Source: Chitinophaga horti
GTDB lineage: Bacteria > Bacteroidota > Bacteroidia > Chitinophagales > Chitinophagaceae
Assembly (NCBI RefSeq): GCF_022867795.2
Contig: NZ_CP107006.1
Span: 868,001-932,000 of the forward strand
Reading direction: 5' to 3'
DNA: 64,000 bases
Position 1 is the stretch's first letter. The number at the start of each line of letters is the position of its first letter. The translations under genes were made by a program, and so were the position numbers. Positions 8,651 to 16,938 of this stretch are shown piece after piece. A model generated the notes under the pieces. It was not told the origin of the DNA and searched no databases. It worked only from the letters and a program-made list of their open reading frames with translations.

Positions 8651-9432
8651 TCCTGGCGCTGTACATATCGTGCATTCTGTCTGTTCCGGATACTTCTTTC
8701 GTGCGGGTACCCGCCGGTGAATATTGGGTAGGGCAGAAGGGGCATGCCGTTAATCCTGCCCGTAAGGTACGGTTAAGCACCTACGAGATTGGTGTCACGG
8801 AGGTAACGAACCGGCAGTTCGCCGCATTCATAAAGGCAACCGGCTACCAGACAGACGCCGAACGCCGCCACGATGCACTGGTGTTTGAGCCCGGCCTCAG
8901 GGAATTTCGCTGGAAGGAAGACAGTACGGCCACCTGGCGATATCCGAACGGCATCCGCAACGGTGGCATCGAACAGAAAATGGATCACCCCGTTACGACG
9001 ATCAGTTACCGCGATATTCACGCTTATTGCGAATGGGCAGGCGTGCGCCTGCCATCGTTTGATGAGTGGGAGGTAGCTTCGCGCGCAGGTGCCCGCACTA
9101 CATTCTTTTGGGGAGAGGACGCGAAACGTATCGGCACTTATGCTAACATCTGGCATGGCCGCGACCATTTGCAGTCCGACACCTCCGATGGCTTTATGTA
9201 CACGGCTCCTGTAGGCTCATTTCCGCCCAATCCCTGGGGTTTATATGATGTGTATGGCAATGTGTTCGAATTTTGCGAAGGGCATCTGGGTAAGGCAGAC
9301 GTTGCCCATGCGCGCGGCGGCTCCTGGTGGTGCAGTGCCCATGCCTGTAATTTCTTTAACTCGGTAGACATTGGCCGGGTAAGCGTGTATGCGTCGTTCA
9401 GTAACCTGGGTTGCCGGGTGGTAAAGAAGTGA
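8647..9432 (+). CDS. Formylglycine-generating enzyme (SUMF1) family protein
   Basis: A 261-residue FGE-sulfatase domain protein starting with a short hydrophobic segment (MILALYISCILSV) that may be a signal peptide. Family landmarks in order: FVRVPAGEYWVG, YEIGVTEVTNRQFAAFIKATGY, HPVTTISYRDIHAYCEWAG, RLPSFDEWEVASRAG, NPWGLYDVYGNVFEFC, RGGSWWCSAHACN and a final SNLGCRVV. True aerobic FGEs convert sulfatase Cys to formylglycine using two cysteines spaced C-x4-C after GGS. Here CSAHAC keeps that spacing, while many SUMF1 relatives have lost it. No sulfatase gene is in the window. It overlaps the upstream unknown gene by 4 bases. Catalytic function is possible but not shown. Confidence 0.88.
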   Translation: MILALYISCILSVPDTSFVRVPAGEYWVGQKGHAVNPARKVRLSTYEIGVTEVTNRQFAAFIKATGYQTDAERRHDALVFEPGLREFRWKEDSTATWRYPNGIRNGGIEQKMDHPVTTISYRDIHAYCEWAGVRLPSFDEWEVASRAGARTTFFWGEDAKRIGTYANIWHGRDHLQSDTSDGFMYTAPVGSFPPNPWGLYDVYGNVFEFCEGHLGKADVAHARGGSWWCSAHACNFFNSVDIGRVSVYASFSNLGCRVVKK

Positions 9433-9514
9433 AAAACCCCGCAATAAATATTATCTTGTAAGCCCGATAGCCCACGTGTGACTGATAGTATTTATGCTAC
9501 TACCCAATTCCCTT

Positions 9515-11806
9515 ATGAACAAGCGACTGATATTACTGATCTGTGTTCTGGCTGTATGCCTGCATGTTTCCGCGCAAAATACCGCAAAATGGATTGCCCC
9601 GGCTGATACGGCCATGAAGAACTATGGCGTTTACCATTTCCGTAAAACATTCAACCTTACTGCACGACCCACCGCTTTCCCCATTCTTATTTCGGCGGAT
9701 AACCGCTACCAGTTATTCGTGAACGGCGTGTCCGTCAACTACGGCCCGCAGCGCTCGGACCCGCAGAACTGGCGGTACGATAGCCTGAACATCGCATCTC
9801 ACCTGAAAAAGGGAGAAAACATACTGGCTGTTACGGTTTGGAACCAGGGCGTTTACGCCGCATGGGCACAGCTGTCCGTACAAACAGGCCTGTGGTTGAA
9901 GGGTGATGGTGTTAACTCAGATACGTCCTGGCAGGTGATGAACGATCACGCCTACACGGCTATTGCAGATGACAATCATATTGTAGGGCCGTTTGAGCAG
10001 TTAACGGCCGCGCAATACCCTTGGGGATGGCAGCAGGCCGGCTACAATGCCCGTCAATGGCAATCCGCCAAAGTAACCGGAGATAAACGCACGCTGTTTC
10101 CCCGCAACATTCCTCTGCCGGAAGTGAAGCCGCAGCGCTTCGCTAAAGTTCGCCGGGCAGATGGGCTGACTGTCACCGACGCGTTCCTCTCCGGTAAAAA
10201 GCCACTGCAGATCGCTGCGGGTAAAACGGCTACGATATTGCTCGACCAGGGTGTGCTCACCACCGCCTTCCCCGAGCTGGTGTTCAGCGGTGGCCGCGAT
10301 AGTAAGATTACGATCACCTATGCAGAGTCGTTATACGACGATAAAACCAATCAAAAAGGCAACCGCAACGAGGTGACCGGCAAACATATCGCAGGCCAGT
10401 ACGATGTATTTATCGCGGATGGCGGGAGTAAACGGTTATTTAGTCCGCTCTACTACCGTACGTTCCGTTATGTGGAACTGAAGATTGAAACGCTGGGTGA
10501 ACCGCTTACGATACAAGATGTCCGCAGCAATTTTACGGCTTATCCATTCGTGCAGAAGGCGAGTTTCCGCTCCAGTGATCCTTCGCTCACGCAAATCTGG
10601 GACATTGGCTGGCGTACCAGCAGGCTGTGTGCTTATGAAACGTACATGGACTGCCCGTACTACGAGCAGCTGCAATACATCGGCGATACCCGCATACAGG
10701 CATTGATATCGATGTACGTATCCGGCGACGATCGCCTGATGAAAAACGCCATCCGTCAGTTCCGTGATTCGCGTATTGCGGATGGTCTTACGCAAAGCCG
10801 TTACCCTTCCAACATGCGGCAGATCATCCCTCCGTTTTCCTTATTCTGGATTGCCATGATAAATGACTACGCACAGCTGGGCAAGGATACCAGCTTTACG
10901 CTGTCGATGATCCCGTCGATCGAGCGTATACTTGGCTGGCACGAGAACCACGTGCGCAAAGACCAGCTGCTCGGTAAAATGCCTTACTGGAACTTTGTCG
11001 ACTGGCCCGCAGAGTGGCCATGGAAGGGTGAAGAGGAAACGAGTGGCATCCCCGCCGGCACGCTCGAAGGTGGTTCTGCCATTCTCACGTTGCAGTACGT
11101 TTATGCGCTGCAACAGGCGGCTGCCATCTATCGCCAGACAGATAATGAACGAATAGGCGCTTCGCTGGATAAACGCGCAGATGTGATGAAGAAGGCGGTC
11201 TACGAACTTTGCTGGGACGCATCCCGCGGCATGCTGGCGGATTCGCCGGAAAAAAAGGAGTTCAGTCAGCACGTAAATGCCCTCGGTGTACTCACGGATG
11301 TCATTCCCGAAAAAGACCAGCGCGACTTGTTGCTGAAGGTGGAAAAGGATAGCACACTTATTCAATGCACAATCTATTATCGCTTCTACTTATCGCAGGC
11401 GTTCAAAAAAGCGGGATTGGGAGATGAGTACGTGCGCATGTTAAAACCCTGGAAAGGCATGATCGACCTGGGGCTTACGACTTTCGCCGAACGCCCGGAA
11501 CCCACCCGTTCCGATTGTCATGCCTGGAGTGCCAGCCCGAACTATGATCTGCTGGCCACCGTTTGCGGCATTACACCGGCTTCAGCGGGCTTTAAATCGG
11601 TGTCGGTGGCGCCTCACCTCGGCAGCCTGGAATGGGTAGAGTGCACCATGCCACACTGGGCCGGTACCATTGAAGTGAAGTTGAAACGTACTGCGGGCAA
11701 GGGTGTGCAAGGAACGGTAACGCTGCCCGCCGGTATCAGCGGCACGTTTAAATGGAACGGGCAAACAGTTTCGCTGGCCGGCAAAAAGAACGAGATCAAT
11801 CTGTAA
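9515..11806 (+). CDS. Alpha-L-rhamnosidase (GH78 family)
   Basis: A secreted glycoside hydrolase of 763 residues from the ATG at 9515, which yields the signal peptide MNKRLILLICVLAVCLHVSAQ; the frame extends to 9494 but adds only seven residues before it. N-terminal beta domains (residues 25-340) include YQLFVNGVSVNYGPQRSDP, which is typical of GH78. The catalytic (alpha/alpha)6 barrel follows. The motif DCPYYEQLQYIGD places Asp379, Glu384 and Asp391 exactly as in the DxxxxE...D set of GH78, and a later Glu sits in TTFAERPEPTRSDCHAW. It releases terminal alpha-L-rhamnose from glycans or glycosides. It is convergent with the RidA gene, with a 5-base gap. Confidence 0.9.
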   Translation: MNKRLILLICVLAVCLHVSAQNTAKWIAPADTAMKNYGVYHFRKTFNLTARPTAFPILISADNRYQLFVNGVSVNYGPQRSDPQNWRYDSLNIASHLKKGENILAVTVWNQGVYAAWAQLSVQTGLWLKGDGVNSDTSWQVMNDHAYTAIADDNHIVGPFEQLTAAQYPWGWQQAGYNARQWQSAKVTGDKRTLFPRNIPLPEVKPQRFAKVRRADGLTVTDAFLSGKKPLQIAAGKTATILLDQGVLTTAFPELVFSGGRDSKITITYAESLYDDKTNQKGNRNEVTGKHIAGQYDVFIADGGSKRLFSPLYYRTFRYVELKIETLGEPLTIQDVRSNFTAYPFVQKASFRSSDPSLTQIWDIGWRTSRLCAYETYMDCPYYEQLQYIGDTRIQALISMYVSGDDRLMKNAIRQFRDSRIADGLTQSRYPSNMRQIIPPFSLFWIAMINDYAQLGKDTSFTLSMIPSIERILGWHENHVRKDQLLGKMPYWNFVDWPAEWPWKGEEETSGIPAGTLEGGSAILTLQYVYALQQAAAIYRQTDNERIGASLDKRADVMKKAVYELCWDASRGMLADSPEKKEFSQHVNALGVLTDVIPEKDQRDLLLKVEKDSTLIQCTIYYRFYLSQAFKKAGLGDEYVRMLKPWKGMIDLGLTTFAERPEPTRSDCHAWSASPNYDLLATVCGITPASAGFKSVSVAPHLGSLEWVECTMPHWAGTIEVKLKRTAGKGVQGTVTLPAGISGTFKWNGQTVSLAGKKNEINL

Positions 11807-11811
11807 CAATA

Positions 11812-12219
11812 CTACGGTACAATGGCCATTGCTTCCATCCCCATCAGGTAGTCGGGGTTGGACAGGCCGCATACAAACAGCATGGTTACTGCAGGCGGAT
11901 TCGTTCGCTTGCCCCAGTATTGCTGAAAGGCTTCAAAGCCGGGACGTGGGTCCTGGCCCTTCAACACGTATACCGTCCATTTGATAACGTGCTGCCAGTC
12001 TGCACCCACGGAATACAGCGCCGACTGTATATTTTTCATGATCTGCTGCGCCTGCACAGCCATATCTCCTTTGCCTACTACTTCGCCATCGGCGTTATTG
12101 GCGTTGATTTCGCCGAGGTAAATAGTTTTGCCTGAACCTTCGACGGTTACAACATTGGTAAATGCAGGATTTTTTACCAGCTCGTCCGGATTTACGTGGG
12201 TGACTTTTGCAATACTCAT
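11812..12219 (-). CDS. RidA family protein
   Basis: A 135-residue RidA/YjgF/UK114-type protein. RidA enzymes hydrolyse reactive enamine/imine intermediates made by PLP enzymes; other subfamilies act on different substrates or have no known activity. Family features are the early strand KTIYLGEINANNADGE, the QIMKNIQSALYSVGADW helix, VIKWTVYVL, and the C-terminal NPDYLMGMEAMAIV. The residue normally Arg in the archetypal RidA site (in the segment before the VGL-type motif) is not obvious here: TMLFVCGLSNPD replaces the usual R.xV.v..LP, so it may belong to a divergent Rid group. Single gene, convergent with the rhamnosidase. Confidence 0.85.
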   Translation of the reverse strand: MSIAKVTHVNPDELVKNPAFTNVVTVEGSGKTIYLGEINANNADGEVVGKGDMAVQAQQIMKNIQSALYSVGADWQHVIKWTVYVLKGQDPRPGFEAFQQYWGKRTNPPAVTMLFVCGLSNPDYLMGMEAMAIVP

Positions 12220-12318
12220 AGGGTGTAAGGGACAAGCATTGTGCCATCGCCAGGGCCTTGTGGACTGATTTTTGTTACCTTTAGCTCATCAATATCCCCT
12301 TCAGTAACCGAGTACCAT

Positions 12319-12912
12319 ATGAGGACAGTTTTACCGGCCATGTTAGTAACCGTGCTATGTTCCTGCGAAAAAAGCACTAAGCTGCTTACAACTGAGGAAC
12401 TTGTAGATAGCAAAATTGAGAATGTGATTCCCGCGCGTTACCTGGATACGCTGCGTAAGCTGGGTTTGCACGCTAATCGGGGCATTAATCCGCCCAATAT
12501 CGAGGGGAATTATTTCATTCGCCCACATCTGCTCGATGCCGGAAATGTTCCCGGTGACGAACACGGGCGCCGTTTCGCCGATGCGCAGGCAATTTTTTCT
12601 ACACAAAGCAACAAGGATTTTGCCGTCAACTTTACCGGCTCCAACTTCGTATCCCGGTACGATACCAGTTTGGCGACCGTCATTGCGGGGCAGGGTAACG
12701 ATTTTACCGTGTATGGGAAAGTGAAAGCGGTAAACGGTGAGCACTATGCCATTTTCGGTGTTGTGATATCAGGAACAAGGTTGGGTAGCGATCTGCGCGA
12801 TCTTCGTATCGGCATTATCAATATCGATGATAGTCACGGTGGGGGGCAGTTTATTAAAGAAGGCCAGGGGCGGGTAGGATATGATGCAGATGACGTAACG
12901 CATAAAGAATAA
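12319..12912 (+). CDS. Putative lipoprotein of unknown function
   Basis: I do not recognise the family. From the ATG at 12319 the product is 197 residues beginning MRTVLPAMLVTVLCSCEKS, a short signal peptide with a lipobox-like LCSC and lipidated Cys at residue 16. The frame is open back to 12241, but a near-consensus -7 box (TACCTTTA, 12276-12283) lies inside that extension, which supports the later start. The mature protein is rich in short predicted strands (NFTGSNFVSRYDTS, NDFTVYGKVKAVNG, YAIFGVVISG) and looks like a beta-rich domain. It ends just before the inverted repeat at 12919-13005. Confidence 0.65.
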   Translation: MRTVLPAMLVTVLCSCEKSTKLLTTEELVDSKIENVIPARYLDTLRKLGLHANRGINPPNIEGNYFIRPHLLDAGNVPGDEHGRRFADAQAIFSTQSNKDFAVNFTGSNFVSRYDTSLATVIAGQGNDFTVYGKVKAVNGEHYAIFGVVISGTRLGSDLRDLRIGIINIDDSHGGGQFIKEGQGRVGYDADDVTHKE

Positions 12913-12918
12913 AAAAAA

Positions 12919-13005
12919 GGCTGTATTAAAAGTAGTTACGCCCGTTTTTATCCGGGTGAATGATGGAGCGTTTTCAGCGACCATCAAACTACTTTTGATA
13001 CAGCC
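12919..13005. repeat. MITE-like terminal inverted repeat element / bidirectional terminator
   Basis: GGCTGTATTAAAAGTAGTT at 12919-12937 is the reverse complement of 12987-13005 with one mismatch in 19. The 49-base core carries two further small hairpins (CCCG/CGGG near 12941-12956 and TGATGG/CCATCA at 12961-12986). A run of eight A precedes it, giving a T-run for the leftward DUF1080 transcript. The ends resemble the CTGTxTCAAAAGT type of terminal repeats seen on some transposons of Bacteroidota, so it may be a small non-autonomous element reused as terminator between two convergent genes. Confidence 0.6.
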
Positions 13006-13012
13006 CCTTTAC

Positions 13013-13975
13013 TTATTTAGCCGGAGTAATCGTGATATTCTTAAACTCTATCGGACCATGGTCGCCCTGGATATAGATCGGGCCTGGTTCCCCTTCGTTG
13101 CTGTCCAGCGCGCCGCCTGTAATACCGGGGATTTCCTGGTTGTTGATCACCGTTTTTCCGTTTACAACAATTGTTACCATACGGCCGATCAGGGTGATGT
13201 CGTAAGTCTGCCAAACGCCCGGGCCTTTCGCTGCAATTTCACTTGGTGCGAGGAAGCCATAAACACCGCTGAACAATACACTCGCCGGATGCGCGTCCGC
13301 AGGGCTGTCTTCGATCTGCACCTCATGACGTCCGCGAAGATATACACCACTGTTGCTGCCCTTCTCATAACGGAACTCCACATGCAGTTTGAAGTCGGTG
13401 AATTTTTGTTCTGATACCAGGTTTGAGCCGGAACGTGGGCTGGTAAGTATGCCGTTGCGTACTTCCCACTGATTGGTAGCGCCGCTGGGCTTCCAGCCGG
13501 TAAGGTCTTTGCCGTTGAACAGCGCAATCGCTTTACCCCATGATGGTGCCGCAGTGCGCTTCAGGTAAGGCGCTTTCACTCCGGTAAAACTTTCTTTTTT
13601 ACCTGCGCGGGAAATGGTGCCGGCAATGCCGCCGCCGGTTAGTTCGCCTTCTATTACAAAATCTTCATCGCCACTTTCCCATTGTGGTGGAATCGTAAAG
13701 CTGAATTTACCATTGTCGAAATTTACTTTGGCTACCGGCCTTGCGCTGCCCGATGGGCCTACGAAGTAGCCTACCAGTGTGGTCCTGCCGGAGAGTTTTA
13801 CTTCCAGCCAGGAAGGTGCTTTTTTGCCGTTCTGGTCTACGGTGATGTCCCAGCGGCCGATCAGGTCTTTCGCTTCCGTAGATTGCACGGTCGCAGCCGG
13901 GTGGCTGAATGCGGGGGTAATGGCCGCTGCCAGCAACAGGCAACTCATGCCGGTTGCGAAAATGTGTTTACGCAT
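13013..13975 (-). CDS. DUF1080 family (3-keto-disaccharide hydrolase-like) secreted protein
   Basis: A 320-residue exported protein: signal peptide MRKHIFATGMSCLLLAAAITPAFS, then an N-terminal region (about 35-140) with the strand pattern DLIGRWDITVDQNGKKAPSW, and a C-terminal DUF1080 domain (about 150-318). Landmarks are AIALFNGKDLTGWKPSG, NGILTSPRSGSNLVSEQKF, FRYEKGSNSGVYLRGRHEVQI and the closing PIEFKNITITP. This concanavalin-like fold includes 3-keto-glycoside hydrolases and glycan-binding proteins. The extra N-terminal domain makes it longer than single-domain members. It is transcribed leftward and ends 8 bases from the MITE-like repeat. Confidence 0.88.
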   Translation of the reverse strand: MRKHIFATGMSCLLLAAAITPAFSHPAATVQSTEAKDLIGRWDITVDQNGKKAPSWLEVKLSGRTTLVGYFVGPSGSARPVAKVNFDNGKFSFTIPPQWESGDEDFVIEGELTGGGIAGTISRAGKKESFTGVKAPYLKRTAAPSWGKAIALFNGKDLTGWKPSGATNQWEVRNGILTSPRSGSNLVSEQKFTDFKLHVEFRYEKGSNSGVYLRGRHEVQIEDSPADAHPASVLFSGVYGFLAPSEIAAKGPGVWQTYDITLIGRMVTIVVNGKTVINNQEIPGITGGALDSNEGEPGPIYIQGDHGPIEFKNITITPAK

Positions 13976-14094
13976 AACTATGTTTTCAAGATGATGGATA
14001 AGTACTTGCGGAAGACGTGGGTTCCGCTGGTGCGCGGCAAGATAGGTTTTATTTGCATTAGCCGCAATAAGCCTTACATGAGCGGATGAAAAGC

Positions 14095-14118
14095 AAAGGC
14101 CCCTTTGCAGGAGCCTTT
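14095..14118 (-). terminator. Weak hairpin after the YD-repeat gene
   Basis: AAAGGC at 14095-14100 pairs with GCCTTT, with CCT/AGG inside. On the minus strand a TTTGCTTTT stretch follows. It lies just beyond the stop at 14122. The rest of 13976-14121 shows no gene. Confidence 0.4.
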
Positions 14119-14121
14119 CGG

Positions 14122-14976
14122 TTATTTATTAAACTCGTATTTGTATCGGATCATGCCCAGCAGTTCGTTGCCCTTGGCGTAGGCGTCTTCTTTGAGCGGC
14201 AGGCCTTTCGCATCGTAGCTGTACCTCCATACCGTGTAGTCCGAAGTGGTGGCGTTTACCGTGGTCATTTGCGCGAGGCGGCCCTGTGCGTCGTACTCGA
14301 AAATATAATCGGGCAACATGCGCTTTTTAGTGGGTTGATAGCGCATCACTTCCGTGAGGCGGCCCTGTGCATCGTAGTTGTAATAAATGCGCTGGGCGCG
14401 GATGTATTTGCCGGTCTCCAGCTCCTCTGTCACCCTGCCGGCGGTATCTGTTTTGAACAATACCAGGCTGGAGTCATTGCTGTTGTTCTTACGGCGCACC
14501 ATCTGCACGGGGCGAAGCAGCGAATCATATTGATATGTGCGGGTTTCCGTCATCTTAAATTTCTCATCCCGCGCCTGCGAAACAGTTTGTATGCTCACGA
14601 GCGCATCGTTCACATAGCGGTACTGGGTGGTGTTGATACTGCTCTCTGTACTGTCAACGATCTTCGTCAGCTGTCCTTTCGGTCCGAAGGTGGAAGTCAG
14701 GATTGACAGTCCGGTAGCCCTGGACCGTGTCACGGAACGCATCTGGCGAAAGTTATTGCCGATGGAGCGGATGCAGATAAAATCATCGTCGCTCTGGAGG
14801 TTGGCGTCCAGGCTTTGAACGGTTTGGGCAGATACATTGGCTGTTTTAAGCGCCTGCATGTTGGCCACCGTTTTACTGGTATTGTGAATATCCTGGAGAT
14901 AATACTGTGCGGACGCCCTGTTGCCTGTAATAACCGCTAATCCGAGCGCCAGCAGCGCAATGCCTGGTTTTTTCAT
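14122..14976 (-). CDS. Secreted YD/RHS-repeat-like protein of unknown function
   Basis: A 284-residue protein with signal peptide MKKPGIALLALGLAVITGNRASA. The mature part has repeated strand-turn units of the YD/RHS type: QYRYVNDALVSIQT, RTYQYDSLLRPVQMV, YYNYDAQGRLTEVMRY, FEYDAQGRLAQMTTV and WRYSYDAKGLPLKED. These are too few for a toxin-delivery RHS shell, and no C-terminal toxin domain is present, so it is more likely a small surface or periplasmic protein. It has a well-formed promoter at 15010-15038. It is divergent from the DUF3667 gene. Confidence 0.75.
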   Translation of the reverse strand: MKKPGIALLALGLAVITGNRASAQYYLQDIHNTSKTVANMQALKTANVSAQTVQSLDANLQSDDDFICIRSIGNNFRQMRSVTRSRATGLSILTSTFGPKGQLTKIVDSTESSINTTQYRYVNDALVSIQTVSQARDEKFKMTETRTYQYDSLLRPVQMVRRKNNSNDSSLVLFKTDTAGRVTEELETGKYIRAQRIYYNYDAQGRLTEVMRYQPTKKRMLPDYIFEYDAQGRLAQMTTVNATTSDYTVWRYSYDAKGLPLKEDAYAKGNELLGMIRYKYEFNK

Positions 14977-15009
14977 GAGAATAACTGAAATAATGCCGAT
15001 TTATGGCGA

Positions 15010-15038
15010 CAAAAGTACTAACGTTCCGGCTAATTCAA
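15010..15038 (-). promoter_or_regulatory. Promoter of the YD-repeat gene (-33 TTG, -7 TACTTTTG)
   Basis: On the minus strand TTG (15038-15036) is followed after 18 bases by TACTTTTG (15017-15010), matching the Bacteroidota consensus TTG-N17-23-TAnnTTTG. The start codon at 14976 lies 33 bases beyond the box. Confidence 0.65.
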
Positions 15039-15111
15039 AACGTATATCGGCTTTACAATTACCGAAAAATTAAAATATCTTTAATCCAGCCTAAACCCTC
15101 AGCCAAGATCT

Positions 15112-16125
15112 ATGAGTGCGAATCATCTTCGTAAGGATAAAACCTGCCTCAACTGCGGTCGGGAAGTTCCGGAACGCTTTTGTACCCACTGCGGACAGGA
15201 AAACGTGGAGCCGCATGAAACCTTTGCCCACCTGGTGGGCCACTTTTTCCAGGACATTACCCATTACGACTCCAAAGCCTGGATCACCATCCGCGACCTG
15301 CTGTTTAAGCCGGGGCTGCTTACAAAGCTCTACCTGGCTGGTAAACGCCAAAGCTTCGTGAACCCCATCAGGATGTACGTATTTACGTCTTTTGTGTTTT
15401 TTCTCGTGCTGGCGTATGTAGGACCGCATCACGATCCTTACGAGGTGCATGCCCCCGGCGACGATATTGATACGCAGGCATATACCTCTTCGATTGACAG
15501 TATCGATGCACGGGCGCGGCGTGCGGACGAGCAGCCCGGGCTTAATGCGAGCGTAACGTTACTTTCAGATACCGCCTTTACGCATATCCTCCGCACGACG
15601 GTAGGGGAGCCGGAGCGGGCCGTAAGGCAATACGATTCGGTGCAGGCGACCATCCCCGCAGCGGAGCAGAGCAGGGGGACCGAACGTTTCTTCGCCCGCT
15701 CTTTCCTGTATATGCATGGTAAGTATGGAAGTAATGTAGGGCGCGCGCTGTTGGACAAGCTACAGCACAACGTTCCTAAAATGATGTTCGTCTTTCTGCC
15801 ACTATTCGCGCTGCTGCTGCAAATGCTGTATCGCCGTAAAGGGCTGGTGTACGCGGATCACGCCATTTTTACCATTCATTTTCACACCTTCCTGTTCCTG
15901 CTGGGTATCGTGTCGTTCCTGCTGGATCACTGGCTGCATACGGAATGGTTCTCCTCTATTGCGTTTTTATTATCGGGTATTTACTTCGTAATCGCTTTAA
16001 AAAGAGTTTATGCGCAATCCACAAGAAAGTCGCTGCTGAAAGCGGCGATCGTGTTTATTACTTACTCCCTCAGCATCCTGTTGATCATAGTTGGCTATGT
16101 TATAAGTATATTAGCATTCGTTTAA
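15112..16125 (+). CDS. DUF3667 domain zinc-ribbon membrane protein
   Basis: A 337-residue protein. The N-terminal zinc ribbon is CLNCGREVPERFCTHCGQEN (two CxxC pairs), followed at once by the DUF3667 core HLVGHFFQDITHYDSKAWITIRDLLFKPG and VNPIRMYVFTSFVFF, which starts the first membrane helix. A variable extracytoplasmic loop (about residues 105-215) is followed by helices around 222-242, 255-275, 283-300 and 310-337. The function of the family is unknown. Gene spacing to the next gene is 9 bases. A near-consensus -7 box TATCTTTA lies at 15076-15083. Confidence 0.85.
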   Translation: MSANHLRKDKTCLNCGREVPERFCTHCGQENVEPHETFAHLVGHFFQDITHYDSKAWITIRDLLFKPGLLTKLYLAGKRQSFVNPIRMYVFTSFVFFLVLAYVGPHHDPYEVHAPGDDIDTQAYTSSIDSIDARARRADEQPGLNASVTLLSDTAFTHILRTTVGEPERAVRQYDSVQATIPAAEQSRGTERFFARSFLYMHGKYGSNVGRALLDKLQHNVPKMMFVFLPLFALLLQMLYRRKGLVYADHAIFTIHFHTFLFLLGIVSFLLDHWLHTEWFSSIAFLLSGIYFVIALKRVYAQSTRKSLLKAAIVFITYSLSILLIIVGYVISILAFV

Positions 16126-16134
16126 AACACGCAT

Positions 16135-16914
16135 ATGCCCCCCGAATACGTAATCATACACCAGCAAGTTGCGCCCCACGTCGCGCACATCAGCCTTAAC
16201 AGGCCCAAGGAATTAAATGCGCTCAACCTGCAACTGATGGGCGAATTGCGCGATGCACTCAAAGCGCTCGATGCGGACGATAACGTTCGCGTCATCGTTG
16301 TCAGTGGCAATGAGAAGGCTTTTGCAGCCGGCGCAGATATTAAGGAGATGGCGAACAAAACAGCTATCGACATGTTCATCACCGATCAATTCAGTACATG
16401 GGATGCGATCAAGAAGATCAGGAAACCGATCATTGCAGCCGTAAGCGGATTTGCACTGGGCGGCGGTTGCGAGCTCAGCATGCTTTGCGATATGATCGTC
16501 GCCAGCGAGACGGCGCGTTTCGGTCAGCCCGAAATAAAAATTGGCGTCATGCCCGGAGCTGGCGGAACCCAGCGTTTGACGCGGGCAGTAGGCAAAGCTC
16601 TCGCTATGGAAATGGTGCTCACCGGCCGTTTTATTACGGCGCAGGAAGCGATGAAAGCAGGACTGATTAACAAAGTCGTGCCGGTTGAGTTATATTTGCA
16701 GGAAGCTATCAAACTGGCATCGGAAATCGCCCTGTTAAGCCCGCTGGCTGTAAAAATGGCCAAAGAAGCGGTGCTGAAGTCTTTTGACACCACACTTGAA
16801 GAAGGTTTACATTTCGAACGAAAGAACTTTTACCTGCTGTTTGCCGCCGAAGATCAAAAGGAAGGTATGCAGGCTTTTATGGATAAACGGGCACCGGTGT
16901 TTAAGGGCAGATAG
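16135..16914 (+). CDS. Enoyl-CoA hydratase / isomerase family protein
   Basis: A 259-residue crotonase-fold enzyme that adds water across trans-2-enoyl-CoA in beta-oxidation. The oxyanion-hole region is FAAGADIKEM, and the two catalytic acids are Glu113 in GGGCELSMLCD and Glu133 in FGQPEIKIG, spaced 20 apart exactly as Glu144/Glu164 of the rat mitochondrial enzyme. The following PGAGGTQRLTRAVGKALAME is also highly typical of short-chain enoyl-CoA hydratase. Length is normal. It probably shares a transcript with carbonic anhydrase downstream (24-base gap), but no functional link is evident. The acyl-CoA dehydrogenase that would supply substrate is at 26.2 kb. Confidence 0.93.
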   Translation: MPPEYVIIHQQVAPHVAHISLNRPKELNALNLQLMGELRDALKALDADDNVRVIVVSGNEKAFAAGADIKEMANKTAIDMFITDQFSTWDAIKKIRKPIIAAVSGFALGGGCELSMLCDMIVASETARFGQPEIKIGVMPGAGGTQRLTRAVGKALAMEMVLTGRFITAQEAMKAGLINKVVPVELYLQEAIKLASEIALLSPLAVKMAKEAVLKSFDTTLEEGLHFERKNFYLLFAAEDQKEGMQAFMDKRAPVFKGR

Positions 16915-16938
16915 TGGATCAAACTAAAAACACTTCCC

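Noticed and set aside
12241..12318. Longer start for the lipoprotein gene at 12319
   Set aside because: The extension has no signal peptide and overlaps a near-consensus promoter box; the short form has a lipobox.
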